From positions 55,521 to 119,520 of the forward strand of contig CAXKVR010000121.1 of NCBI GenBank assembly GCA_964058845.1: DNA of 64,000 nucleotides, given 5' to 3'. Position 1 is the first letter of the stretch. Every line of letters starts with the position of its first letter. The notes below the pieces were generated by a model that saw only the letters and a program-made list of their open reading frames with translations, searched no databases and was not told the DNA's origin. The translations under genes were made by a program, and so were the position numbers. Of this stretch, positions 22,811 through 32,414 are shown piece by piece. The stretch is from Carex sylvatica. Its lineage: Eukaryota > Streptophyta > Magnoliopsida > Poales > Cyperaceae.

Positions 22811-23262
22811 TAGGGCTGCACAAAAAATTTGTAGTTCGTGATTCGATTCGATTCGAATTCGATTTGAAAAAGTTCGTAAAAAATTTGATTTGAAATAGTT
22901 CAAAACTAATTCAAACCAAATTCAAACTGGATCTAGTTCGTTCGAAATTCAAAGTAACATGAACTGTTGATTTCTATTGATGACTTAAAAGTTAAAACAT
23001 AAGGTCACCTAACTATAAGTCATAACTAGTAAGTCGTAACTCTCGCTCTCAGTTTTAAAACTCTAAACAACTTTCACCTCTCACTTTCGGCGACTACGAT
23101 CACGTACTCTTCCTTGTTGTAAAAAAGTTCGTAAAAGATTCGAAATTGAGTTCGTAAAAAATTCGATTCGAAATTAATTCAAACTAAACTTAGTTCGAAA
23201 TTAATTCAAACTAAACTCAAACCAGAGTAAGTGCAATTCGGTTCGATTCATTTGCAGCACTA
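22811..23262. mobile_element. hAT-type MITE with 8-bp target duplication
   Basis: Both ends are TAG(G/T)GCTGCA in inverted orientation. The element is flanked by a perfect 8-bp direct repeat AACTCATT at 22803-22810 and 23263-23270, the hAT hallmark. The interior is made of TTCGATTCG/AATTCAAACT motifs and is non-coding. Confidence 0.9.
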
Positions 23263-23374
23263 AACTCATTCATAACTCATTCATAATTCAACGGCTAATT
23301 AGTATTCCCTAATGCAATGCATCTACTACTATTACATCTATTTTCATATTCTTTTCTTATTTTTTCTTGTTTCT

Positions 23375-23560
23375 CCGACCGCGGAACTCCCGCCCAACAC
23401 CGAAAGAAACCACTTAATTTTCTTGTTTCTTCGATCGCGGAACTCCAGCCCGACGCCGAAATAAACTGCCAACCCAACCATAGAACTCCCGCCTAATACT
23501 GGGAGGCTGTCGCCCTAACCGCGGAACTCCCGCCAGACGCTAGGGTTAGACCCGTGACAA
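23375..23560. repeat. GC-rich short tandem repeat
   Basis: The motif (A/C)CGCGGAACTCC(C/A)GCC recurs near 23380, 23436 and 23519, with a weaker copy near 23484, separated by 35-55 bp. This GC-rich island stands out from the AT-rich surroundings. No open reading frame is conserved between copies. Confidence 0.6.
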
Positions 23561-24241
23561 GACCGCTTTCGCCTACAGTCACGTTAACGAGGGATCCAGT
23601 CGAATACTAGACCCAATATATACATCTCAATATGCGAGTATATTGGCCCCTGTTCAGTTTCCTTATTCGTTCATTTCAAAACACATTTATTCAATCACAC
23701 AATTCATGTCATGCTCAACACATCCTATTCGTGCAAGTTCGTTGATCAATATATGAATCCTATCATTTCATGCAATTTATTTATGTCTACTCAAGTCATA
23801 CGAATGATTCGAAAACAATATGTATAAATTCAACTAATGCCCTAATAATAAACAGTTGAATGACAATAGACAAGTAAAATAGTTTTATAAAGCCTAGGAA
23901 ATCCACACCTGTTTGCGTAGTAATTTGTTGACCGTTATCGACGTTTCTCTTCTTCGCTATGATTAGCCAATTTCAGGTAATCGTCTCTATTGAAATTGTA
24001 TTACTTAGATGCAAGGTCTTAATTATATACTCTATATGCCATGTCAGTTTTGGGAACCGTTTCATAAGAAATCAGAGATTATATATCTTTTCAAGCTTAC
24101 TGTTATTTTTGGTGATTCCAGCATCAATATTGCTTTTCTTGTTACAGGTACACTGATACAAATAAATTGATCAAAATTCTTAAAAGGATGAGAAATTATT
24201 TCATTTATAATTACCTGTACCAGTGCATAACTGCATACTTG

Positions 24242-24348
24242 TCAGAAAATACCCTATATCAAATCGCGCAACCTCTCGGCGCCACGTTCTTGCCGCTCCT
24301 CCCGATCCTCCCCTGTGCTACCCCGGCTTCATGTTTCCAGAGAAGGTA
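24242..24348 (+). pseudogene. Possible isolated exon, unrecognised
   Basis: A GC-rich island sits between an acceptor-like TTGTCAG and a donor-like AAG-GTATTG. All three frames are open across it (for example one contains PPLCYPGFMFPEK), so frame and family are undetermined. A second exon-like patch with CRVCYRGFHPGDK lies at about 25061-25104 (+). Both sit in the region bounded by the Helitron-like ends and may be captured pieces. Confidence 0.25.
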
Positions 24349-25395
24349 TTGATTAGTCAAGTGGTTCAATACTAAAGCTATATTGTCCAGTAAAGTGGTT
24401 CATTACTAGAGTAATTTCAAATTCGGTTAGTCTTCATTGGTTCAGTACTGTAGTAGGCATGTAGGTTTTATATAAAAATCAGATTCAAAAGTATAAAATA
24501 TCCATTGATTTATTTAAATTGAAGATTAAACGTGGCTTTATTCATGTACTAAAGTATTATTACCTCTCTTTTTTGGTTGCCATAAGGTACATGCCTATTT
24601 GTAATGAATTGCTATAAACGACTAATTATTTTGTATTTTTTTTTTTTTACTACTGGTAACCTACACTGATTCCATTACATGATGCTTATATGTTGCTTAA
24701 TTTTTTTTTTTTACCACTGGGTGTGTACCTCTTCTTTTTTTCTCAATTTTTAAGATTTGGTGCGTTTAAACTTTAAACTCACTTGCCCATTTCGCCCATG
24801 TATGTTTATTTGTCTGGTTATTGTGTTGCAAGCTTCTTGCTAATTAGTGGAACAAAGGTTAGAGAGATGTAAGTTCATTTGCAGCCATTTAGTCACATAG
24901 ATATAATGATAAAGACTTGACTGGTAACTTTTGAGATCAAAATATTTTCTGGCATCAGAATGCCAGAACTACTGTTACTGATATTGTGTGCATTACAAAG
25001 TGTTTCATCTCCTTGCTTTTATTTTATATGTAACAATGTATCTTTAATTTATGTATAGATTGATTGTAGAGTATGTTATAGAGGCTTCCATCCTGGAGAT
25101 AAGGTGCATAGTTGCTGAGTGCAGATCAGCCTTTCACCATTTCTGTGGCGAATCTAAATTTAAACTACCTAAACGAACGATCAGCTAGGATGGTGAAATA
25201 AACAAAAAAGGAAAAAGAAAAAGCAAGCACAAATTTGCTGGTTCAATTAGGGTCTTTTTAGAATTGTGTGATTTGATTTAGTACCAACCTAATAATTATC
25301 AATTCTGTGTTTTTCATTTAAATAAATTTTTTTCTCAATTCTGTGTGAATGTCAAACAAAGATGTCTTTTTATATTCTATTTAATCTTATAATAT

Positions 25396-25428
25396 GTCCA
25401 TGTCGCAACGCACGGGCACGATAACTAG
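25396..25428 (+). mobile_element. Helitron-like 3' terminus (plus strand)
   Basis: GTCCATG pairs with CACGGGC around a TCGCAACG loop, and 8 nt later comes CTAG followed by T. Hairpin plus CTAG is the 3' end of plant Helitrons. The body would lie to the left. It points opposite to the similar end at 14207. No 5' end was established. Confidence 0.5.
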
Positions 25429-25892
25429 TATATATATATAGAGAGAGTGACTAATGTACATTTGTATGCATATGGGTCGAAATATATATGGTCCAAATTT
25501 GAAATTTCAAAATTAAAAAAGTCGATCTGAACCGTTCATCTTGTTCTCCATATTAATATGTGCTTGGAGACCAAATTTTACATTTTTCTGATTTTTTTAT
25601 ACTATTTATTAAGCCAGTTTGAAAAATGTTGATCCAATGGTGACTGCTGATTTTACTGTTTTGTGCAGCCACCGTTGGATCAACAATTTTCAAAGTGGCT
25701 TAACAAATAGTAACAAAATTCAAAATAAAATGTAAAATTTGATCTCCAAGCACATATTAATATGGAGAACAAGATGAACGGTTCAGATCGACTTTTTAGA
25801 TTTTGAAATTTCGAATTTGGACCGTATGTATTTCGACCCATATGCATACGAATGCACATTAGTCACTCTCTCTCTCTCTATATATATATATA
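25428..25892. mobile_element. MITE copy 1 of a three-copy tandem cluster
   Basis: A near-perfect palindrome: AGTGACTAATGTACATTTG at 25446 is mirrored by the sequence ending AGTCACT at 25867, with TA/GA simple repeats extending the symmetry outward. The arms contain GTTCATCTTGTTCTCCATAT and CACCGTTGGATCAACAATTT. Confidence 0.85.
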
Positions 25893-25917
25893 GAGAAAGA
25901 GAGAAATATAGAGAGAG

Positions 25918-26326
25918 AGAGTGACTACTGTGCATTCGAATGCATATGGGTCGAAATACATACGGTCCAAATTCAACTTTTCAAAATTCAAACGGTCAAT
26001 CCGAACCGTTCATCTTGTTCTCCATATTAATATGTGCTTGGAGACCAAATTTTATATTTTTCTGAATTTTTTTATTATTTATTAAGTATTTTACAAAATT
26101 GTTGATCCAACGGTGGTTTAACAAAACAATAAAATCAGCAGCCACCGTTGGATCAACAATTTTGTAAAATACTTAATAAATAGTAAAAAAATTCAGAAAA
26201 ATATAAAATTTGGTCTCCAAGCACATATTAATATGGAGAACAAGATGAACGGTTCAGATCGATTTTTTAGATTTTGAAATTTCAAATTTGGACTGTATGT
26301 ATTTCGGCCCATATGCATACGATAAT
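25918..26326. mobile_element. MITE copy 2 of the cluster
   Basis: Same arms as copy 1 (GTGCATTCGAATGCATATGG at the left, mirrored at the right, with GATCCAACGGTGG at the centre). It starts about 25 bp after copy 1 ends and abuts copy 3. Confidence 0.85.
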
Positions 26327-26733
26327 GTGCATTCATATGCAATGGGTCGAAATACATACGGTTCAAATACGACTTTTTAAAATTCAAACGGTCGATCCGA
26401 ACAGTTCATCTTGTTCTCCATATTAATATGTGCTTGGAGACCAAATTTTATATTTTTCTGAATTTTTTTATTATTTATTAAGTATTTTACAAAATTGTTG
26501 ATCCAACGGTGGCTTAACAAAACAGTAAAATCAGCAGCCACTGGATCAACAATTTTGTAAAATACTTAATAAATAGTAAAAAAAATTCAAACAGATGTAA
26601 AATTTGATTTTTCAAGCACATATTAATATGGAAAACAAGATGAACGGTTCAGATCGACCGTTTGAATTTTAAAAAGTCGAATTTAGACTATATATATTTC
26701 GGCCCATATACATTCGAATGCACATTAGTCAAT
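26322..26733. mobile_element. MITE copy 3 of the cluster
   Basis: Palindromic element almost identical in plan to copy 2, beginning ATGTGCATTCATATGC and ending GAATGCACATTAGTC. A small deletion removes part of the central CACCGTTGG motif. Confidence 0.85.
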
Positions 26734-26735
26734 CC

Positions 26736-26738
<3 letters not shown>

Positions 26739-26775
<37 letters not shown>
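26739..26775. repeat. (TG)n microsatellite
   Basis: About eighteen TG units directly follow the MITE cluster. Confidence 0.95.
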
Positions 26776-26777
<2 letters not shown>

Positions 26778-27339
26778 ATCACCATGGTACCAAGTACTAG
26801 CAAGTTTATTGAGAGGTTAGTAAACTAAGCACTCTACGTTCTATTATACTCTATACTGATTACCGAGCGTTTGAGGTCCAAAACCTCCTTTAATTAAATA
26901 GTCAAAGCCCAACAGAAAAGAAAAGGGGCCCAGACTAATATTTAAAATAGTCTTTAAAAATGGCTAACCGGATATAATTTCGGTTACCAACATTAAAAAA
27001 TAATAAATAAAATTTTGATCAAATTTTATATTCGTTAAAATTTAATCGATTGCCAGAATAGTATTGAAATATTTGATCAAAAGGACGTTGTTTCGAAGTT
27101 TAGACATAATTAACCAATCTCGAATAAATTTGGAATCATTTTATTTTTAAGAGTCAAATAATGAAATTATATAAAATTGACATTTATAAAGTATTATTTG
27201 GTAAAAAATATATTTATTTTAATTTTTTCATATTAATTATTGTACAAAATTTGTGGTTGTATAAATTTCTAAACTCTTTTAATTTTTTCGGTTATTTTTT
27301 GAACATTTCAATTACTCTTCTAAATTATTCATTTTAAAC

Positions 27340-28300
27340 GAACATTACTAACAAAAAGAAATCCATATAGTCATTTTCTCTAAATCGAATTTTGAATCTT
27401 GGTCAAAAATCGGGACTGCTCACTAGAATTTCAAGCAATTATGACCTCTGTCAATTAATTGTTAAAACTTTACTAGACTTCAATATCTTTATTTTTGTAT
27501 AAATAACACAAAAAATCCATATAGCCATTTTTTCTAAATTGAATTTTGAATATGGTAAAAAATTGGGACTGCTCACTGGAATTTCAAGCTATTCTGACAC
27601 ATGTCAATTAATCGTTAAAATTGTACAAATCTGTAACATTTTTGTATAGATAAATTATGTTATCTGGAAACTAGACTTCAATATGATATAGTGAACACAA
27701 AAATCCATGTAGCCATTTGCTCTAAATTGAATTTTGAATCTGGTCAAAATTTAGGACTGCTCACTGAAATTTCAAGTTATTCTGACCTCTGTCAATAAAT
27801 CTTTAATATTTTTGTATAGAGAAATTATGTTATATGGAAACTAGACTTCATATGATATAGAGAACACAAAAATTCATGTAGCCATTTGCTCTAAATTAAA
27901 TTTTGAATATGGTCAAAAATTAGGATTGCTCACTGAAATTTCAAGCTATTCTGACCTCTGTCAATTAATCTTTAATATTTTTGTATAGAGAAATTATGTT
28001 ATATGGAAACTAGACTTCAATACCTTTAATTTGATATAAATAACAGAAAAATACATGTAGCCATTTGCTTAAAATTGAATTTTGAATCTGGTCAAAAATT
28101 GAGACTGTTCACTAGATTTTAAAGCTGACATCTGTCAATTAATCATTAAAACCATACAAATCTGTAATATCTTTATATAGAGAAATTAGATTATCTGGAA
28201 ACTAGATTTCAATAACTTTAATATGATATAAATAACACAAAAATTTATGTATCCATTTATTCTAAATTGAGTTTTATATTAGGTCTAAATTCGCAAATTT
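27340..28300. repeat. Satellite-like tandem array, 150-190-bp unit, about six copies
   Basis: Each unit has AACACAAAAATCCATGTAGC, CTAAATTGAATTTTGAAT, GGGACTGCTCACT, TTTCAAGCTATTCTGAC, CTGTCAATTAATC and GGAAACTAGACTTCAAT. Units begin near 27363, 27515, 27705, 27879, 28055 and 28250 with variable internal deletions. The array abuts a Copia fragment on the right; it may be an untranslated or LTR part of another retrotransposon, but no coding supports that. Confidence 0.8.
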
Positions 28301-28440
28301 CCCCAAAACATGCCAAAATAGCCTAAAAACACGTTTGCGGTGAATAATTCGGAAAAATGAGTACTTTGCATACGTTTTCCACTATTTTTCGTACTAAAAA
28401 GTAGTGATTTTCGCTATATATTTTGGCGTTATCAAGGCTC

Positions 28441-29295
28441 GCTTCGATACTTTCTTGGGAAAGAGATAGTTTGTGGAGCAGAGGGGATAGTCCTGTCTCA
28501 AAGGAAGTACGTGCTAGACCTTCTCATAGAAACCGGAATGTTAGGATGCAAGCCTGCAGTATCTCCAATTGACCCGAAGTTCAAGTTGAGTGCGGAAGCT
28601 GGAGAGCCAGTTGATAGTGAGAGATACCAGAGATTGATAGGCAAGTTGATATATCTGAGTCACACTCATCCCGACATATCATTTGCAGTGAGCTTGGTGA
28701 GCCGCTACATACACGACCCTAGGAAGGATCACATGAATGTAGTGTACCAGATTCTGAGGTATCAGAAGAGTACACCAGGAAAGGAATTGATTTTTCGAAA
28801 GAATGGTCATGTTGACATTGAGGGCTATTACGATTCTGACTGGGCGAGTTGTGCCGATGACAGGAGGTCCACATCGGGCTATTGTATATTTGTAGGGGCC
28901 AACCTAGTCTCATGGAAGAGCAAAAAGCAATCAGTGGTGGCGAGGCTGACCGCTGAGGTAGAATACAGGGTTATGGCCTTAGGGGTCGTTAAGATGCTTT
29001 GGTTGAAAGCCCTATTGGTAGAGTTGAAGATGGACCGAGGGACCCAAATGAAGTTGTGGTGCGACAATAAGTCGTCCATAAGCATAGCCAACAATCCGGT
29101 GCAGCATGATCGGACCAAGCATATGAAGATAGGTTCTTTATCAAAGAGAAGTTGAGTAGCAGATTACTTGAGCTAAGTCATATTGCTACTGGAGAGCAAG
29201 TGGCAGATTGTCTTACAAAGGGACTCATCTCGGTAGATTTAGCTAGGCTATGCGACAAGATGGGCTTGATCGCCCACCTTGAGGGAGAGTGTTGA
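28441..29295 (+). pseudogene. Copia reverse transcriptase C-terminus and RNase H
   Basis: The open frame reads LRYFLGKEIV, LSQRKYVLDLL, RLIGKLIYLSHTHPDISFAV and then the RNase H region with YYDSDWASCADDRRSTSGYC (first catalytic Asp), AEVEYR (Glu) and WCDNKSSISIANNPVQHDRT (Asp). One frameshift near 29136 interrupts it just after KHMKI; the last segment (IKEKLSSRLLELSHI ... TGEQVADCLTKGL) continues in another frame to a TGA at 29293-29295 that overlaps the LTR start. The RT active site is missing, so the fragment cannot be autonomous. Confidence 0.9.
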
Positions 29296-29447
29296 GATAT
29301 TGTATATTTTTGTTATATGTAGTTTTGATAGGGTCCTTTTGATAAAAAGGAAAATAGAGAAGTATAGGGACTCGAATGTAAGTTGTAAAATGACTAAAAT
29401 CTAAGCCCAAGAGGTTAAGGAATAAAATAACAATTCATTTTCAGATT
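29290..29447 (+). repeat. Copia 3' LTR
   Basis: Begins TGTTGAGATATTGTAT right after the polypurine tract. Parts of it (the start, TAGGG-C--TGTAAG and AATAAA(A/G)TAAC) align with the LTR at 11543-11713, suggesting related families, but overall identity looks low. The right end is estimated. Confidence 0.65.
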
Positions 29448-30220
29448 TATGATTATATACAATCAACTTTTTCTTTATTTGATTGGATATTATTAAAAAA
29501 ATATCACAGCGAACTTAAGGACAAAAAACTGTATCATCACTTCCCGGAATATACCCTTTAATGGTTTGGTGTTGTGATTATATGCATCGAGAAGGTTTTG
29601 TGCCTGTTGCAAATTCAAAAATTCAAAAAAGTCCAATATTCTTTTGCAAACATTGTAAAATGTCATTTGTAACTGCCAAAAAGCAATGTTCTTTAAACAA
29701 AAGAAGATAACAACTATACGAACTTGGTTTTCAAACAATATAAGTTGGTAAATTTAGTATAACCCGAATAAATGGTGATCAGCATCTTTCTCCCAAATAA
29801 TATATTTCTATATATAGTTAAAATAAATTACATATATAGAGTTTAAATAAACGAAGAAACAAGTTCTGGTATATGCAGATCAAACTCCAGCATAGACATA
29901 ACTATTTCTAGTTTCTTTTTTCTTTTATGTTGCCCAAAATAATTCAAGTGAGGTCAATTAGTGAGTAAAGATCAAGACAAGGAAAGATGTTGCATAAAAA
30001 AAGGTCAAAATTGTCCCTTCAGAATATACTGTTTTTGCCAGATACCAGAATGTGCTGGCCAAGTATGCTTGCTGAAACACTAAAGAGAAGAGAACAACTG
30101 ATAATAAACTTTAAGTACCAACCAGATCAACCAACAGTTAGGTTTTAAGCTGGTATAGAATATCCAAGGCAGTAATACATTTGAAGATACATTCCAACTT
30201 ACATAAATAATTTCAGGCTC
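29448..30220. other. No supported gene
   Basis: AT-rich DNA downstream (in transcript sense) of the PRL1 fragment. The WD40 exons expected after the PRL1 piece are not present. A stretch at about 29606-29560 (-) with acceptor-like GCAACAG and open sequence AQNLLDAYNHNTKPLK might be an exon of something else. Confidence 0.35.
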
Positions 30221-30224
30221 ATAC

Positions 30225-31214
30225 CTGGTAGTTTTTCCAAGGAGGATGCCATACAGGCTTAGGCCATTTACTTGGAATTCTCTCTATCAGTGCAGAACTA
30301 GATCCAAATCTTAAATTCAAAAGAAGAAAGTGAATTATTTAGGCCCTAAAGTATGTATTAATCAGTTATGCATTTCGCAATAAATATTCTAGAAGAACTT
30401 GGTATTTAGTTTTTCACATTTTACTTACCAGAACTAAACTCTCAACTTAGATCAAGTTCTCTATATAAAATAAAATACCAAAAAGCAAGCAAATCAATAC
30501 CTATCTGAGGAGCCAGGCACAGAAATGACAGCTGAACTTTTGCTTGGCATGGCCAATTCTCTGAAAAAAAGACATATTTCTAGATTTAACAAACAAAAGG
30601 TGCATTTCTCTTTTAAAAATAAGATGGTGACAGCTTGAGTTTTAATATTACGGCTCTTTTGGTAGCATTGGGCAGAGCCATTACGAGAGCACCTTGACCC
30701 CCTTCTTATTTTTAATAATAAATATGCAGTTAGTCCGAATCAAGACCAGTAAGAAAAGCAAATCATGCTTTTATAACTAAGCCATGATGAAAAGAATTCA
30801 TAATCATAGCTGATTCTGCAACCATTTGATAGACAAAACACAAGTTACCCTCCTTTGGTGGTGCTAGTTAACCCTAAAACCTTCAATTAGTATTTACAAG
30901 TATGCAAGCAAAGAGAAAACAAACAAAGAAACCTTTTGTATTATCAGGTGATCACCATACTGGTAAAAAGATCCACCGTATGAAAGGAAAATATGAAGTC
31001 AACTTTGAAGTAAAGTACCTCATAGCTGACTCGAATCCTTTTGCTGAAACAAAGCGAAAGAAAGAAAGAAAGAAAAAAAAAAACAAGAAGAAGAAGAAAC
31101 ATTAGTAGTACATTAAGTTTAAGAGCGAAGGAAGCTGCCATGAGAAAGAAATAAGAGGTACCTTTGTGTGTCGAGAGGGAAGTGCCATGAGAGGGGAAAA
31201 GAGGTCGAGGCCTC
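30225..31214 (-). pseudogene. PRL1 (pleiotropic regulatory locus 1) N-terminal gene fragment
   Basis: PRL1 is a nuclear WD40 protein of the NineTeen/MAC spliceosome-associated complex. Four exon pieces with intron edges are present: about 31214-31162 (GLDLFSPL, then HFPLDTQ), 31043-31019 (KRIRVSYE), 30560-30501 (ELAMPSKSSAVISVPGSSD) and 30309-30225 (SSALIERIPSKWPKPVWHPP, WKNYQ). Exons join in the expected phases (for example AG|A giving Arg between the last two). Exon 1 has a frameshift between LFSPL and HFPLD and lacks the start; the whole WD40 propeller, which should begin with the next exon, is missing. A further weak exon may lie near 30715-30650. It is a captured or truncated genomic piece, not retrocopied because introns are kept. 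Confidence 0.85.
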
Positions 31215-32289
31215 GCGAATGCACATTTAACTCTTCCTCTCTCTATTGTCTAGCTCTTATTCTGCTCAAAGTCTCAATCCAAATTAACTATTACTCGTAC
31301 CGCTAATGCACATTTACATATTCTGCTAAATAAACACTTCAAGGAACATACTTGCATCTTAGTTTTTATTTTTTTATTATCATAAACTTATTTCAATGCT
31401 TAAAGCTGATTTCGGAAGTTCTTCTCATGAAGTTTACTTTTATCACAGTTTGGGTAGTAGTATACACCTTGTCTCGAGTTGTACATCATCTAGATCAAAT
31501 ACAAGAAAAGAAAAAATTACTGAGTTGAAAAAAAAAAAAAAAAACCAATATCAGCTAAAAACATATATAATAGCACATTATCATAATACAAATCTAGTAA
31601 TGTTGGATATACTTCGACAAAAGCCCAGTGCGTCTTAATTCTTAATTTTAAAAAAAAAAATTAAACATGTCTACACTTAAGAAAGCTATTCTGGTGCCGC
31701 ATTCTTAAATTGACATACGAGACATAAAACACAGAAAATTAGATCAACGAAAATTGATAACAAGCTCTTCTCGGCCCAGTTTTTTCTGTTAGATATTAGA
31801 GATGGCAGTGCTCTGGCCACCCTGGTGGTCGCAACGCAATCACACAAAGAGGCAGTCGAGACTCAAGAGTGAATCAACTAGGGTCTAGGGTTATGTAACT
31901 TCGGTCGGTTCAGTTAACGTCATTTTCATAATTTATAAACCCAACCAAATTAAACAAGCATGTATTCATATCGTCTAAGGTAATAGATCCGGACCGTCCG
32001 ATCAGAATCCACACAAATATGAAAGAATATCCAGACCCTTGGATTATAGACGGTATGACATCCCACTGGATTATAGACGGTAGGATTTCCCACCAGACTA
32101 CGCACTCAATATTAAAAAAGGATATCTGTGATTGATTTTCTTTGGTAAAAATGAGGGTCAAGAAATACGCACTCAATTTTACAAATCAGAAACAGCACTT
32201 AATATCAAACACATGAATCCCCAACATTTTGTTCAACCTCTTGAAACAGACATAATTTTTTTGTTACAGCACTGAGAGTTGCAATCATA
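31215..32289. other. Intergenic; promoter-like patch and small duplications
   Basis: On the minus strand a TTTATAAATT motif and AACCCTAGACCCTAG lie at about 31950-31870, resembling a plant promoter and leader, but no open frame follows. A 27-bp unit containing GGATTATAGACGGTA is duplicated at 32040-32095. The segment 32185-32275 is a diverged copy of 32285-32385 (both start AGCACTTAATATCAAACAC). Confidence 0.45.
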
Positions 32290-32414
32290 TCAGCACTTAA
32301 TATCAAACACGATAACACCCGCTGCATGTTGTTCAAACTCCTTTTCAAGCTGACGTAATCTTTTGGTGACAGCATGATTCAGTGACATATCAAGAGATGA
32401 GCTCAAAATTTGCA

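Larger units (their letters stand above)
28431..29447 (+). mobile_element. Ty1-Copia retrotransposon, 3' end only
   Basis: Contains the end of reverse transcriptase, RNase H, the polypurine tract GAGGGAGAG and the start of the 3' LTR. The 5' side is cut off at about 28431 where the satellite-like array ends. Confidence 0.85.
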
